A DNA stretch of 24,773 bases from a virus (IMGVR_UViG_3300033141_006171:1-24773), one strand, 5' to 3'; positions 6,340 through 13,085 are shown, numbered from the stretch's first letter. The notes: generated from the letters alone by a model not told the origin. Made by a program: numbers and translations.

Positions 6340-7011
6340 CTAAAAGTCCCTAGTTTTTAATTTCGTGATGATACGACTGCCGTTTCTAGCAAATAAATCC
6401 ACTTTTGGCCTCAAAACCAAACCTTCAGCCAGAAAAACGTTGTCCGCGGTTGACCATCTCGAAGTAAAACCTGCTTTTACCATATCTACAGCATCAGATA
6501 AAGTGCCTTCACCTACTATAGTCACTGCTCCTATATCTAAAGAATCGGCAATCTCTTCCACGTCTTCGCGCTTTAGCCACCATCTGCCTATACGCACGTC
6601 GAAAAGCACGAAATCCACGCCGCCAGGTATATAATTTTTGCCAGCGGCCTGAATTCGGTTGCCGTAACCTTCGCCGTATAAGCATACCCACTCGGCGTTT
6701 TCGTCTTTTCCTACAGACGGAAAGACCTCCTTAAGCTTTTCCGCAGAAAATAGCTCTCGTAGCCTATCGTAAAGGAAAGTAGGCAACTGAGCTCTATCAG
6801 TCCGGCCGCGGAAATAAACGTCTTTACCATCGTAAATACACCGCACATTCGTGCCGTCAACCTTCTCGGTGAAAACCCACACATTATCCTTTAAATACTC
6901 GAACTCCGGCAAGCTGTAATCACCGAGGATGAATTTGTGGGTCTTTTCGTCGCGCTTAAAAATAGACTGAATCTTAGGATACTCAGGTACTTTAAGCTCC
7001 ATACCGCTCAT
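6340..7011 (-). CDS. RNA ligase, nucleotidyltransferase fold (223 aa)
   Basis: This enzyme joins RNA ends through a lysyl-AMP intermediate. Motif I is EKVDGTN, with K50 the expected nucleophile. Motif III is near VLFDVRIG, motif IV is EGLVLRP and motif V is ITKLKTRDF at the very end. Its length fits a core adenylyltransferase domain without the extra C-terminal domain of T4 Rnl2. The ATG at 7009-7011 is chosen for its AGGAGGT site 7 nt upstream, over an earlier in-frame start. The RlaP-type gene at 15206-15883 belongs to a family reported to associate with RNA ligases, so the two may act together in RNA repair. A copy of the IS right-end motif lies 14 nt upstream of the start. Confidence 0.88.
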   Translation of the reverse strand: MSGMELKVPEYPKIQSIFKRDEKTHKFILGDYSLPEFEYLKDNVWVFTEKVDGTNVRCIYDGKDVYFRGRTDRAQLPTFLYDRLRELFSAEKLKEVFPSVGKDENAEWVCLYGEGYGNRIQAAGKNYIPGGVDFVLFDVRIGRWWLKREDVEEIADSLDIGAVTIVGEGTLSDAVDMVKAGFTSRWSTADNVFLAEGLVLRPKVDLFARNGSRIITKLKTRDF

Positions 7012-7025
7012 ATAACCACCTCCTA

Positions 7026-7045
7026 TTGGCACTCCGCACAGCTAA
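7026..7045 (-). repeat. Stray copy of the IS605-like right-end motif
   Basis: This 20-nt stretch differs at one base from the right-end sequence at 4496-4515 (minus strand TTAGC-C/T-GTGCGGAGTGCCAA). There is no TnpB gene or matching 5' hairpin arm here. It ends next to the ribosome site of the RNA ligase gene. It may be a relic of a lost element. Confidence 0.6.
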
Positions 7046-7086
7046 AGAAGTCAAGCACGAAATGGCCTCCGGCCAGCGCTTTTTCA

Positions 7087-7317
7087 TCATCGGCACCTCC
7101 GTCTGCGGTATTCTTCCAGCACCAAGTCGCCTACCGCATAACCTAAAGCAACTACGACCAGAACCGCCGCTACCCCATAGCAGTACGCAAGCCCTATTTC
7201 AGCGGGTCTGCCTATAGCCAGCGCCACTATTATAGGCAGACAGAAAGCGGCTATAACCAGACCGATAACCAGCAAGCCTAATACCGCTCTTATGACTACT
7301 GCTTTTATTTTGGCCAC
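7087..7317 (-). CDS. Small membrane protein, two helices (76 aa)
   Basis: Two hydrophobic segments are clear: residues 8-34 (VIRAVLGLLVIGLVIAAFCL and onward) and 42-62 (GLAYCYGVAAVLVVVALGYA). The ends are basic (MAKIK and EEYRRRRCR), suggesting both termini face the cytoplasm. The GTG start (7315-7317) follows AGGGGGAA and overlaps the stop of the preceding gene by 13 nt, so the two are coupled. No family is recognised. It is one of six short membrane proteins in this operon. Confidence 0.7.
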   Translation of the reverse strand: MAKIKAVVIRAVLGLLVIGLVIAAFCLPIIVALAIGRPAEIGLAYCYGVAAVLVVVALGYAVGDLVLEEYRRRRCR

Positions 7318-7649
7318 TTCGATTCCCCCTTTCGCAAAAAATTTATAAACCCTCTTAGCGCCTCTTTAGAATGAAAAACCATTTCGCAGAGGTTAACTCC
7401 GGCAATCCGCAAGGTGCCGTAAGGCTCTGCTATAGGCTCAACCAGAAATTTCATCGTAACTACCTCAAGTGCTCCAGGATAAAACCACCAAAATCCTACC
7501 TGCGGTTTAATGCCTTCGTCGTCATCGCCTTCACACGAGTAATAGGTGTAAATGCCGTCTATCGAATTTAGCCACTGCACCACAGGAATCATCCCGATAT
7601 CTACCTTGGCCTTCTTAAGGACGATCTCTTTCTGCCTGTGGCGTGCCAT
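7305..7649 (-). CDS. Unknown phage protein (114 aa)
   Basis: No family is recognised with confidence. The protein has a basic N-terminus, a central segment with WLNSIDGIYTYYSCEGDD, then QVGFWWF and two strand-helix units. The YSCEG pattern followed by a glycine/aromatic strand is reminiscent of small phage proteins of unknown role. The ATG has AAAGGGGG about 6 nt upstream. It lies tightly packed between the glutaredoxin-like gene and the 76-aa membrane protein, all leftward. Confidence 0.72.
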   Translation of the reverse strand: MARHRQKEIVLKKAKVDIGMIPVVQWLNSIDGIYTYYSCEGDDDEGIKPQVGFWWFYPGALEVVTMKFLVEPIAEPYGTLRIAGVNLCEMVFHSKEALRGFINFLRKGESKWPK

Positions 7650-7874
7650 TTAAGCCCCCTTTGCTAGAACAAACCCCCTAATTTGGTTAAGGCCTTCACA
7701 AAACACCCCATCGCCTACAAGAACCGGCAACTTATGAAACCCCAAATCTCGGGGAACAGCAGCAAGCACTTTGGTTGGTAGCTCTACTTTGGTGAAGCAT
7801 ATACCTGCGCTCTTCAAAAGCTCTTCACCCTTCCGGCAGTGCAGGCTCCAAGGGACTGTATAATATTTCAACAT
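7650..7874 (-). CDS. Glutaredoxin-like protein with one active-site Cys (74 aa)
   Basis: Length and pattern fit a glutaredoxin fold: strand LKYYTVPW, active-site segment SLHCRKGEELLKSAG, the cis-Pro strand KLPVLVGDG and a final helix starting GLNQIRGF. Glutaredoxins reduce disulfides using glutathione or a thioredoxin-like system, and in phages they often supply ribonucleotide reductase. Here the usual CPxC pair is SLHC, so only the second cysteine remains, at C13. It could work by a monothiol route, bind a partner, or be inactive. No ribonucleotide reductase is in this window. The start overlaps the end of the upstream gene by 7 nt. Confidence 0.7.
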   Translation of the reverse strand: MLKYYTVPWSLHCRKGEELLKSAGICFTKVELPTKVLAAVPRDLGFHKLPVLVGDGVFCEGLNQIRGFVLAKGA

Positions 7875-8149
7875 TTATGACTCTCCCTCTTTTCCTTGCC
7901 GGCCACCACCTTAGTGAAGTGAAAGGCCATTAATCCGACGCAGATCATCGCATAGAAGCCTGCTACACCTAGAATACCTTTCAGCACAGCTCCGACAAGC
8001 TTTTCGCCTAGGAGCAGACAGACGCCAGCCGCTATTGCCCAAGGAATACCTACGAATACCACCACGATGACAGCTATAAACACCCATCCCATCAGCGCGT
8101 CCTGCACGGTTCTCGATATAAAACCTCCAACATCTCTCACCCCACGCAA
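7868..8149 (-). CDS. Small membrane protein, two helices (93 aa)
   Basis: Two long hydrophobic segments are visible: residues 20-48 (GWVFIAVIVVVFVGIPWAIA and onward) and 52-80 (LVGAVLKGILGVAGFYAMIC and onward). The C-terminus is short and charged (KEKRESHKC). The start is uncertain: TTG at 8147-8149 with GAGGGGGTG about 8 nt upstream is preferred, and a GTG at 8140 is possible. No family is recognised. It is translationally coupled to the glutaredoxin-like gene that follows. Confidence 0.62.
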   Translation of the reverse strand: MRGVRDVGGFISRTVQDALMGWVFIAVIVVVFVGIPWAIAAGVCLLLGEKLVGAVLKGILGVAGFYAMICVGLMAFHFTKVVAGKEKRESHKC

Positions 8150-8152
8150 ACC

Positions 8153-8446
8153 TTACACCCCCTCTAAATATCTCCACTCAGCAGGCGGAAGTTTAATAAC
8201 TCCTCTCAACACGGCATCCGGTACCACAGAATCAGGAATACCTAACCTGCGCCCTACACGCAAACACCACGAGGATGTAAATTTTGCAAAAACCATCTCG
8301 TATACCTCGCGGGCCTTCTCAAGCTCTGCCTCCACCCGCTCTACAGATGCGCCATAAAAAGGGTTAGGCAGAATCGAACCGTCTTCAGCCTGCATACTTA
8401 ACATTCCTACCAAAATCTTAAACTGCGGCGAATTCGTATCTATCAT
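8153..8446 (-). CDS. Unknown soluble protein (97 aa)
   Basis: I start this gene at the ATG at 8444-8446, which has AGGAG 8 nt upstream; the open frame extends further but without a ribosome site. The protein appears helical, with SVERVEAELEKAREVYEMVF as the most regular stretch, and ends KLPPAEWRYLEGV. No motifs or cysteine pairs suggest an activity. It lies between two small membrane-protein genes on the same strand. Confidence 0.62.
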   Translation of the reverse strand: MIDTNSPQFKILVGMLSMQAEDGSILPNPFYGASVERVEAELEKAREVYEMVFAKFTSSWCLRVGRRLGIPDSVVPDAVLRGVIKLPPAEWRYLEGV

Positions 8447-8472
8447 CGCTGCGCTCCTATTTGAAGGTCTTC

Positions 8473-8733
8473 TCATAGACGAAGAATCTTCTCGCAAAGC
8501 CACCGGCCAGTATACACAGACACTACGACCGCCAAAACCGCTATTCCGGCAAAAACAACCCCCTTAGCTATGGCCCCCCAATGAGAGGAGACCAGTTTTA
8601 CGACTTCCGATACTATTACCCCTATACCTACCCAAAAGACAAACCCTATCGCGCCGAGGACAAAATACCCGAGATAGTCATACAGCCTCTTCCGCGAATA
8701 CGGCCCGTTTTCGTGCATACCACCTAAACTCAC
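8473..8733 (-). CDS. Small membrane protein, two helices (86 aa)
   Basis: Hydrophobic segments at residues 20-46 (LGYFVLGAIGFVFWVGIGVI and onward) and 53-75 (IAKGVVFAGIAVLAVVVSVY) are separated by a short loop. The N-terminus is polar and basic. A GTG start (8731-8733) has AGGGGGCG 5 nt upstream, lying in the end of the 35-aa gene before it; an in-frame ATG at 8718 is an alternative. No family is recognised. Confidence 0.65.
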   Translation of the reverse strand: MSLGGMHENGPYSRKRLYDYLGYFVLGAIGFVFWVGIGVIVSEVVKLVSSHWGAIAKGVVFAGIAVLAVVVSVYTGRWLCEKILRL

Positions 8734-8734
8734 T

Positions 8735-8842
8735 TTATCGCCCCCTGTTCTTCGACCGATAACAGCTTTCTATGTCCTTCTGCAAAGCCCAAAACCCTAT
8801 GATACCAACAGCTATCAACGCTATCAGGCCTAGCCACCCCAT
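8735..8842 (-). CDS. Tiny single-helix membrane protein (35 aa)
   Basis: The frame runs from ATG 8840-8842 to TAA 8735-8737. The N-terminal 20 residues form one hydrophobic helix (MGWLGLIALIAVGIIGFWAL), followed by a charged tail (QKDIESCYRSKNRGR). AGGAA lies about 8 nt upstream inside the end of the preceding gene, and its own end carries the ribosome site of the next gene. This tight nesting supports it being translated. Single-helix proteins of this size in phages can be lysis, exclusion or host-membrane factors; nothing here decides which. Confidence 0.55.
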   Translation of the reverse strand: MGWLGLIALIAVGIIGFWALQKDIESCYRSKNRGR

Positions 8843-8843
8843 T

Positions 8844-9146
8844 TTAACCGTTCCTGTCCCTGGTTCCTATAGGCACGCAGAAGTGTTCGGCCTTACTATG
8901 GCGCACCGGCCTTACGCCGTTAGTAGCTATACCATCAGTGCCATTGTTCGGTTCATCGGAGGCCGAAGACCGAAGCTGACCCTGGCTAGGGTTCCTAACA
9001 TAGGTAATACCGTACCGCCTCTTAAGTAGCTCTACAGCCTCATCATCGCCTTCACGTGCGCGCATCAGCAACCTGCGTATAGAAAGCGACTTCATTTTAA
9101 AGCGGGTGCCATCTACACCAGAACCGCGCCTGATTGTTACCGCCAA
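8844..9146 (-). CDS. Unknown small protein (100 aa)
   Basis: The start is TTG at 9144-9146, directly after AAGGAGGTGAGGTAG. The N-terminal half is basic and helical (SLSIRRLLMRAREGDDEAVE), and the segment LLKRRYGITYVRN could bind nucleic acid. The C-terminal third is polar and probably disordered. No family is recognised. It sits directly after the 87-aa gene with no gap. Confidence 0.55.
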   Translation of the reverse strand: MAVTIRRGSGVDGTRFKMKSLSIRRLLMRAREGDDEAVELLKRRYGITYVRNPSQGQLRSSASDEPNNGTDGIATNGVRPVRHSKAEHFCVPIGTRDRNG

Positions 9147-9410
9147 CTACCTCACCTCCTTATAGGTGGACTCAAAAACATACCTCTTTACGGGATACAG
9201 CTCCCCTTTTTCTCCTCTTACCAGGTAGTCGCCCTTTCTACCGGACATCCTACCTTCCAAGGTCTCTACATCAAAATCGTTTTCCATTCGCACTGCCATT
9301 ACCTCTACAGGCTTTTTGCGGTAGCGCCTTGCCCCCAAAAGCTCTATGGATTCTGGATAAAGGGTAATGGTTCCGTGCGCCGTTTTAATAATGACTTTGG
9401 TTTCACCCAT
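9147..9410 (-). CDS. Small phage protein with GDYLVRGEKGELYP motif (87 aa)
   Basis: The pattern KKPVEVMAVRM, then a spacer, then GDYLVRGEKGELYPVKRYVF and FESTYKEV at the end, recurs in many small phage proteins of unknown role, where it forms a compact beta domain. The N-terminal 30 residues (KVIIKTAHGTITLYPESIEL) form an extra strand unit. The ATG at 9408-9410 follows GGAGGAACAG. Its role in infection is not known. Confidence 0.68.
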   Translation of the reverse strand: MGETKVIIKTAHGTITLYPESIELLGARRYRKKPVEVMAVRMENDFDVETLEGRMSGRKGDYLVRGEKGELYPVKRYVFESTYKEVR

Positions 9411-9453
9411 ATCTGTTCCTCCTAGCTATTTCACCTTGTCCAAAGGAGAAAAT

Positions 9454-9801
9454 CTATCTATTCTCTCCTTCCTGCAAGGAGAAAGCCTGAATTTCAACAA
9501 CTTCACCTTTTCCTGTTTTCTTTAAGACCGCCAAGCTTTGAATAGCGCAAACAGGAATAGACAGCATTGCATCAATCAATAGGTCACCATCATAGGATAC
9601 ATTTTTAGCTCTGGACTGGCAAATATGCACGGCATCCTCATCCACTCTAACCAAGTATCCTACCGTAGTATAGAGCAAGCTATCTTGTATTTCAGTCCAA
9701 TCAATAGTACTAAGCCACATCCACGACCCACCTTTATGAAGGCTATCTATCCACTCTACCTCAACCACATCGCCTATTCTAGCAGACAACCTTTTCCCCA
9801 T
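9454..9801 (-). CDS. Unknown phage protein, mostly beta (115 aa)
   Basis: The sequence begins with a strand unit (RIGDVVEVEWIDSLHKGGSW), then TTVGYLVRVDEDAVHICQSR, then a proline-containing strand (IPVCAIQSLAVLKK). The order VEWxDS, TVGYLV, AVHICQS, IPxxxI resembles a group of small phage proteins seen widely near early genes, of unknown function. The ATG at 9799-9801 has AAGGAG 5 nt upstream. A 43-nt gap separates it from the next gene. Confidence 0.68.
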   Translation of the reverse strand: MGKRLSARIGDVVEVEWIDSLHKGGSWMWLSTIDWTEIQDSLLYTTVGYLVRVDEDAVHICQSRAKNVSYDGDLLIDAMLSIPVCAIQSLAVLKKTGKGEVVEIQAFSLQEGENR

Positions 9802-9810
9802 TGTTACTCC

Positions 9811-10236
9811 TTATGCTAAGTAAATTAACCATCCGGCGGTTACCACCGCCAAAACCATCAACACCCGCGCCCTCTTAGAAGAAAAGTGAACAACAGCTTG
9901 ATGGCCACCTGCTGCCCATGGAAAGTAGATAAAAGTTGCCCGAGGAGGCCCCCAAGCGTATACCACTTCAAATACCACCAGGTCTAGCAACGCACTGGCA
10001 AATAACATCAGTAAAGCAGATACTGCTCCAGAAGTAAACCATATAGCGCACAGCGCCGCACCTAGGGCCATATAAGCAACCAGAGATATAAACTTAATCA
10101 GATGCCAAAACTTCCAAAGGCGAGCTTGCAACCACTGAGGTCTCCGCTTTAGGGCCGAAATAAAAACATAGGAGTCTCTCAGCGCATCACAAACCGCCGC
10201 CACACAAACAGCCATTACACAAAGCAATTTTATCAT
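9811..10236 (-). CDS. Multi-pass membrane protein (141 aa)
   Basis: Hydrophobic segments lie near residues 2-18 (IKLLCVMAVCVAAVCDA), 50-68, 70-92 (SGAVSALLMLFASALLDLVV) and 124-141 (VLMVLAVVTAGWLIYLA). The second follows WKFWHLIKFISL. Three or four helices are expected. The loop GPPRATFIYFPWAAGGHQAV is the longest soluble part. It is the largest of the membrane proteins in this operon. No family is recognised, and no catalytic motif is seen. Confidence 0.65.
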   Translation of the reverse strand: MIKLLCVMAVCVAAVCDALRDSYVFISALKRRPQWLQARLWKFWHLIKFISLVAYMALGAALCAIWFTSGAVSALLMLFASALLDLVVFEVVYAWGPPRATFIYFPWAAGGHQAVVHFSSKRARVLMVLAVVTAGWLIYLA

Positions 10237-10237
10237 T

Positions 10238-10504
10238 TTATCCCTCCTGGCTTTCCACTAGACGCCTGCATAATTCATCAAAACCTACGACATCCTCCGC
10301 TATCGTGGCACAGTTGCTATCCGCAACGCGTATGACGACCTGATCGGGGTCTGCCAGCCACAGATAAATTACCCTGTCGTGCATCCGTGAATATATTACG
10401 ACCATCGGCCTGTGGTTTTTGTCCACCAGCACCATAGGCGGACTGCGACGTACCTCAGACGTGCATTGCTTAAGCTGAGCAGAAGCTGTATAGCCTTCTA
10501 GCAC
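10238..10504 (-). CDS. Unknown small protein (88 aa)
   Basis: A GTG start (10502-10504) lies about 8 nt past GGGAGG, inside the end of the preceding membrane-protein gene (35-nt overlap). The core is made of beta strands (PMVLVDKNHRPMVVIYS, RVIYLWLADPDQVVIRV) followed by a helix (FDELCRRLVESQE). No family is recognised. An internal ATG (codon for M at VLVDKNH) is possible but has no ribosome site. Confidence 0.55.
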   Translation of the reverse strand: MLEGYTASAQLKQCTSEVRRSPPMVLVDKNHRPMVVIYSRMHDRVIYLWLADPDQVVIRVADSNCATIAEDVVGFDELCRRLVESQEG

Positions 10505-10712
10505 GATTTGCCTCCCATACTACGTCAAAAGCAACGACATTTACCATAGCTAGCACAGATCCGGCGGCTAGCACTAATCCACTACACCAAACAACCCTTT
10601 GCGAAAAGATCAGACCTGCCAGTGTAGTCCACAAGCCAAAGCAGAACCCTACCATCGAAGACCACACCAGCATCCTCACCGCCGCGGTTTCTACTCGTTG
10701 CCAGCGGTTCAT
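10470..10712 (-). CDS. Small membrane protein, two helices (80 aa)
   Basis: Two hydrophobic segments are visible: residues 12-36 (RMLVWSSMVGFCFGLWTTLA and onward) and 40-66 (VVWCSGLVLAAGSVLAMVNV and onward). The C-terminus is basic (EANRARRLYSF). The ATG at 10710-10712 has GGAGGAAA 7 nt upstream and overlaps the previous stop as ATGA, so the genes are coupled. No family is recognised. Confidence 0.65.
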   Translation of the reverse strand: MNRWQRVETAAVRMLVWSSMVGFCFGLWTTLAGLIFSQRVVWCSGLVLAAGSVLAMVNVVAFDVVWEANRARRLYSFCSA

Positions 10713-11014
10713 AGCCCGCTTTCCTCCGACGAGATAACACCAACGGCCACCACTCTGGCCGGATCGAAATACACCCGGTCATAATCGGCCTCTTCCGAAA
10801 GGACTATGCTCCACACGCCGTCGTACTCGATAACACCGCGAAACTCTATTGAGTCGCCTAACCATATTTTGACATGCTTGCCTATATACCGGCGAAGATC
10901 AGGATGATGCTTCTTGTAGATGGGGCCTCTAGGCGCCGGATAAGCAGGTTCTGCCGACAACTGCACAGGCTGGCTGTCCTGATACTGACCAGTTGACTTA
11001 TAACCCAAATTCAT
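10709..11014 (-). CDS. Unknown small protein (101 aa)
   Basis: The start is ATG 11012-11014, with GGAAGGAGG 6 nt upstream. The first 40 residues are polar, Pro- and Gln-rich and probably flexible. The rest forms a small beta domain (YIGKHVKIWLGDSIEFRGVI, then WSIVLSEEADYDRVYFDPAR, then VVAVGVI) that resembles Sm-like or SH3-like barrels in strand order, though this is only a visual impression. Function is unknown. Confidence 0.58.
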   Translation of the reverse strand: MNLGYKSTGQYQDSQPVQLSAEPAYPAPRGPIYKKHHPDLRRYIGKHVKIWLGDSIEFRGVIEYDGVWSIVLSEEADYDRVYFDPARVVAVGVISSEESGL

Positions 11015-11038
11015 CACGCTCCTCCTTCCTGTTTTTTG

Positions 11039-11076
11039 AAGTGCGCTACGCTGTAGAGTACGCTACGCTACCAGGT
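11039..11076. repeat. Intergenic copy of the GTAGCG-type repeat
   Basis: The gap before the 101-aa gene contains GTAGCGTAGCGTAC and CTACAGCGTAGCGC on the minus strand, the same words as the array at 3030-3560 and the GCTACG stems at 551-678 and 1654-1672. The two halves can partly pair. It is isolated between otherwise tightly packed genes. Confidence 0.45.
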
Positions 11077-11535
11077 TTAATACCGATCTGCAGGTATCCA
11101 TTCTATAACGAAGTCTATCGCCTCATCTAAATCTGCAAATACCGCAGAAGCTAAGGCAGTAGTCCACAGATGCTCGCGAAGGCTCTTAATAGGAGTAACT
11201 ACTACTACAAGCTTGGGTTTGTGTCCTAACGTGCCAAGAATAAACTCACCGGGTGTACCCCACATAAGGTAGCCTTCAGCATCCGCACTCTCATCCACAT
11301 AGATAAAAATTATATCGCTGTGAAAAATGTCCAGCCTATCCCTGTCAACACATGCCTTCGGTAGCGAACCAAACCTGCGCATAGCTACATCAGGCTTAGG
11401 CTTCGCATCCAGAGGATCTAGCACTTTGTAGCCAGCCTGCTCGAAACGCCACCTGGCATGCGACCGCCAGTCATAACTAACATCTAAGCCTTTGCCTGAC
11501 GGCGGAATAGGGCCAGACAAATACACCTTAACCAT
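11077..11535 (-). CDS. Nucleoside 2-deoxyribosyltransferase-like protein (152 aa)
   Basis: The pattern KVYLSGPI at the start, WRSHARWRFEQAGYKVLDPL, RDRLDIFHSDIIFIY and GTPGEFILGTLGHKPKLVVVV fits the nucleoside 2-deoxyribosyltransferase/YtoQ-like Rossmann fold, with the conserved D (in DIFHSD) and E (in GEF). Such enzymes hydrolyse or exchange the base of deoxynucleosides or their monophosphates. In phages they are linked to nucleotide scavenging or to making modified bases. The ATG follows TAGGAGGAG. The DUF1599-like gene next to it supports a nucleotide role. Confidence 0.75.
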   Translation of the reverse strand: MVKVYLSGPIPPSGKGLDVSYDWRSHARWRFEQAGYKVLDPLDAKPKPDVAMRRFGSLPKACVDRDRLDIFHSDIIFIYVDESADAEGYLMWGTPGEFILGTLGHKPKLVVVVTPIKSLREHLWTTALASAVFADLDEAIDFVIEWIPADRY

Positions 11536-11545
11536 CTTACTCCTC

Positions 11546-11914
11546 CTACTTGCCCCATTTGCCTTGGCGCAGGATAAGCCCTATAACAGCATATACGGCA
11601 AGATCCAACAGCGTATCATCTATCGACTCATTCCTAGGCTCCTTCGGGGCCGTAAACTCACCAGTCGCCGTGTTGAAACCTACCAGATTCATCAACCTAC
11701 TGACTTTATCCCACAGCCGCGTGGCCACACCTATAATACCATAACCCAAAACGTTATTCGGAGAATAATCGGCGTTTTTCGCCAAATGTAAATTATACAT
11801 CCTATCAAGTATTTCTCGGAAAGCTTTGGTCTGCTCAGGGTAAAGCTTTTCTACTGGATGCTCAGGCCCAGCCGTTATCGTTACCTTGCCACCGTTGCTT
11901 TCTATAACAGACAT
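11546..11914 (-). CDS. DUF1599 / nucleotide-modification domain 1-like protein (122 aa)
   Basis: The core is recognisable: MYNLHLAKNADYSPNNVLGY, then GVATRLWDKVSRLMNLVGF, then PRNESIDDTLLDLAVYAVI. In the family these helices carry acidic and basic residues that resemble a MazG-type nucleotide-binding bundle. DUF1599 was renamed nucleotide modification associated domain 1 because of its phage context. I start at the ATG at 11912-11914 because AGGAGGT lies 7 nt upstream; an in-frame ATG at 11986 would add 24 residues but has a weak site. It is paired with the deoxyribosyltransferase-like gene. Confidence 0.75.
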   Translation of the reverse strand: MSVIESNGGKVTITAGPEHPVEKLYPEQTKAFREILDRMYNLHLAKNADYSPNNVLGYGIIGVATRLWDKVSRLMNLVGFNTATGEFTAPKEPRNESIDDTLLDLAVYAVIGLILRQGKWGK

Positions 11915-11997
11915 AGTTACACCTCCTGCTTGCCGATCCTCAGACCTATCCATCACTGCAACGTCTCTAACTCTGTAGGCTGGCATTTTACGCGCCC

Positions 11998-12291
11998 CTA
12001 GTTACCCTGGTTAAAGTCTGTCTCCGGCGGGGTAACTATCAAAGCATCACCCCAGTCGGTGTCGCCTTCGTCCTTCATCTCTTTAGCGGCTTCGACTATG
12101 AGTTTGTAGGCTTCTCGCCACTCTGGTGTGTTAGGGAACCGGTATACCAGACTCCCTAATGCAATCTCGCCTACTTCTACCTCATCAGAGTCGAAGCTCG
12201 TGCACACGACTATGCCTTCTATGTCTTCGTCGTCATCGCAGGAAGGATGATCACAGACATCGGCCCACTTACAATATTTGCATATATTCAC
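11998..12291 (-). CDS. Cysteine-rich small protein, likely zinc-binding (97 aa)
   Basis: Five cysteines cluster in the first 30 residues (CKYCKWADVC, then C18, then C30), suggesting a metal site. The middle is very acidic (DDDEDIEG, SDEVEVGE). A helix follows (EWREAYKLIVEAAKEMKDEG). No family is recognised. It is 4 nt downstream of the zinc-finger/HTH gene. Acidity suggests a protein partner rather than DNA. Confidence 0.62.
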   Translation of the reverse strand: MNICKYCKWADVCDHPSCDDDEDIEGIVVCTSFDSDEVEVGEIALGSLVYRFPNTPEWREAYKLIVEAAKEMKDEGDTDWGDALIVTPPETDFNQGN

Positions 12292-12295
12292 CCTA

Positions 12296-12688
12296 CTACT
12301 CCTCGCTATGGCGTCTTGAGTGAAATTTCATATACCGGTCAACCATCGCCGCAAGATTTGCCACCACCTGCCTGGCGTACTCTCTGGAAAATCCGAAATG
12401 CTTGGCGATTGTGGCATACGGAAATCCATCTGCTACGAGTGATATTAAAGCTTTTACACCCCCTTTGCTGGCATAGAGTATATCGAACGAAATCATCGTG
12501 CTAGCAGGGTCTTCGCTGATGCGCACACCGTTATATTTGGTACTGTAAGCCTTCCGGCACGCATCGCTACAGAACGCCTTTGGCCTACCCGCTCCGGCGG
12601 CCTGCACTATTAAGGCACCACAATGCTTACAAAAAGAGACCCTACCGTTCTTCCTCTCTACGGCGAGACTTTCAAGCCGCCTTGCCAT
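12296..12688 (-). CDS. Zinc-finger and helix-turn-helix DNA-binding protein (130 aa)
   Basis: Residues 19-50 hold CKHCG and FCSDACRKAY, a typical short zinc-binding finger. Residues 80-118 fit a helix-turn-helix (ALISLVADGFPYATIAKHFG, then FSREYARQVVANLAAMV). The combination suggests a phage transcription regulator. The ATG at 12686-12688 has AAAGGAGG about 9 nt upstream and overlaps the preceding gene by 31 nt. Candidate targets would be the promoters at 13893-14076, 14794 and 20300, but nothing in the sequence proves this. Confidence 0.75.
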   Translation of the reverse strand: MARRLESLAVERKNGRVSFCKHCGALIVQAAGAGRPKAFCSDACRKAYSTKYNGVRISEDPASTMISFDILYASKGGVKALISLVADGFPYATIAKHFGFSREYARQVVANLAAMVDRYMKFHSRRHSEE

Positions 12689-13074
12689 CGCTTGAGCCTC
12701 CTTTCGGCTTCACTAGCGCTTATAGAGTCAAAGGCTACGAACAGATGGCCATCCACCTCGTTCAGCTTGTCTGGTTTTTCGACCCCTAAAACCGAAGCTA
12801 TGCCTTTGAATTTCACCAGGTACCAGAATGCTGTAGCGCTATCTTTGGAGATATGATGCTTGCTGATAGCGAATACTCCTTTCTCTGAGTATCCTACCAC
12901 TATATCATCCTGCTCGTAGATTAAGCCCTTTCCTTTACTCAGGTTAGTTAGGTAAAACTTACAGATCCTGCACTCCTTGTTATGCGGCGATCCCGAGTAA
13001 GGATTCAAAAGCCTCTTTTCTAATTCTCTCTGCCTTCTTGCGCGCTCTTCTTGAGTTAGCTTCGATCTTGCCAT
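12658..13074 (-). CDS. Unknown protein with CxxC motif (138 aa)
   Basis: The N-terminus is a charged helix (SKLTQEERARRQRELEKRLL). It is followed by HNKECRICKF and a strand-rich region (DDIVVGYSEKGVFAISKHHI), a helix (SATAFWYLVKF) and DGHLFVAFDSISASEAERRL. The CxxCxF, DDIVV, HHI spacing faintly recalls HIT proteins, but the histidine triad is missing, so I do not assign it. The ATG has GGAGG 4 nt upstream. It is the second gene of the leftward operon. Confidence 0.65.
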   Translation of the reverse strand: MARSKLTQEERARRQRELEKRLLNPYSGSPHNKECRICKFYLTNLSKGKGLIYEQDDIVVGYSEKGVFAISKHHISKDSATAFWYLVKFKGIASVLGVEKPDKLNEVDGHLFVAFDSISASEAERRLKRWQGGLKVSP

Positions 13075-13085
13075 TATTCCTCCCG

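Noticed and set aside
7911-8177. Leftward frame of 88 codons overlapping the 93-aa membrane protein
   Set aside because: It is the frame-shifted reading of the same stretch, rich in Arg and Cys, while the 93-aa frame gives two clean membrane helices and couples to its neighbour.
12658-13074. HIT-family hydrolase
   Set aside because: CxxCxF, DDIVV and HHI spacing is slightly similar, but the HxHxH triad is absent.
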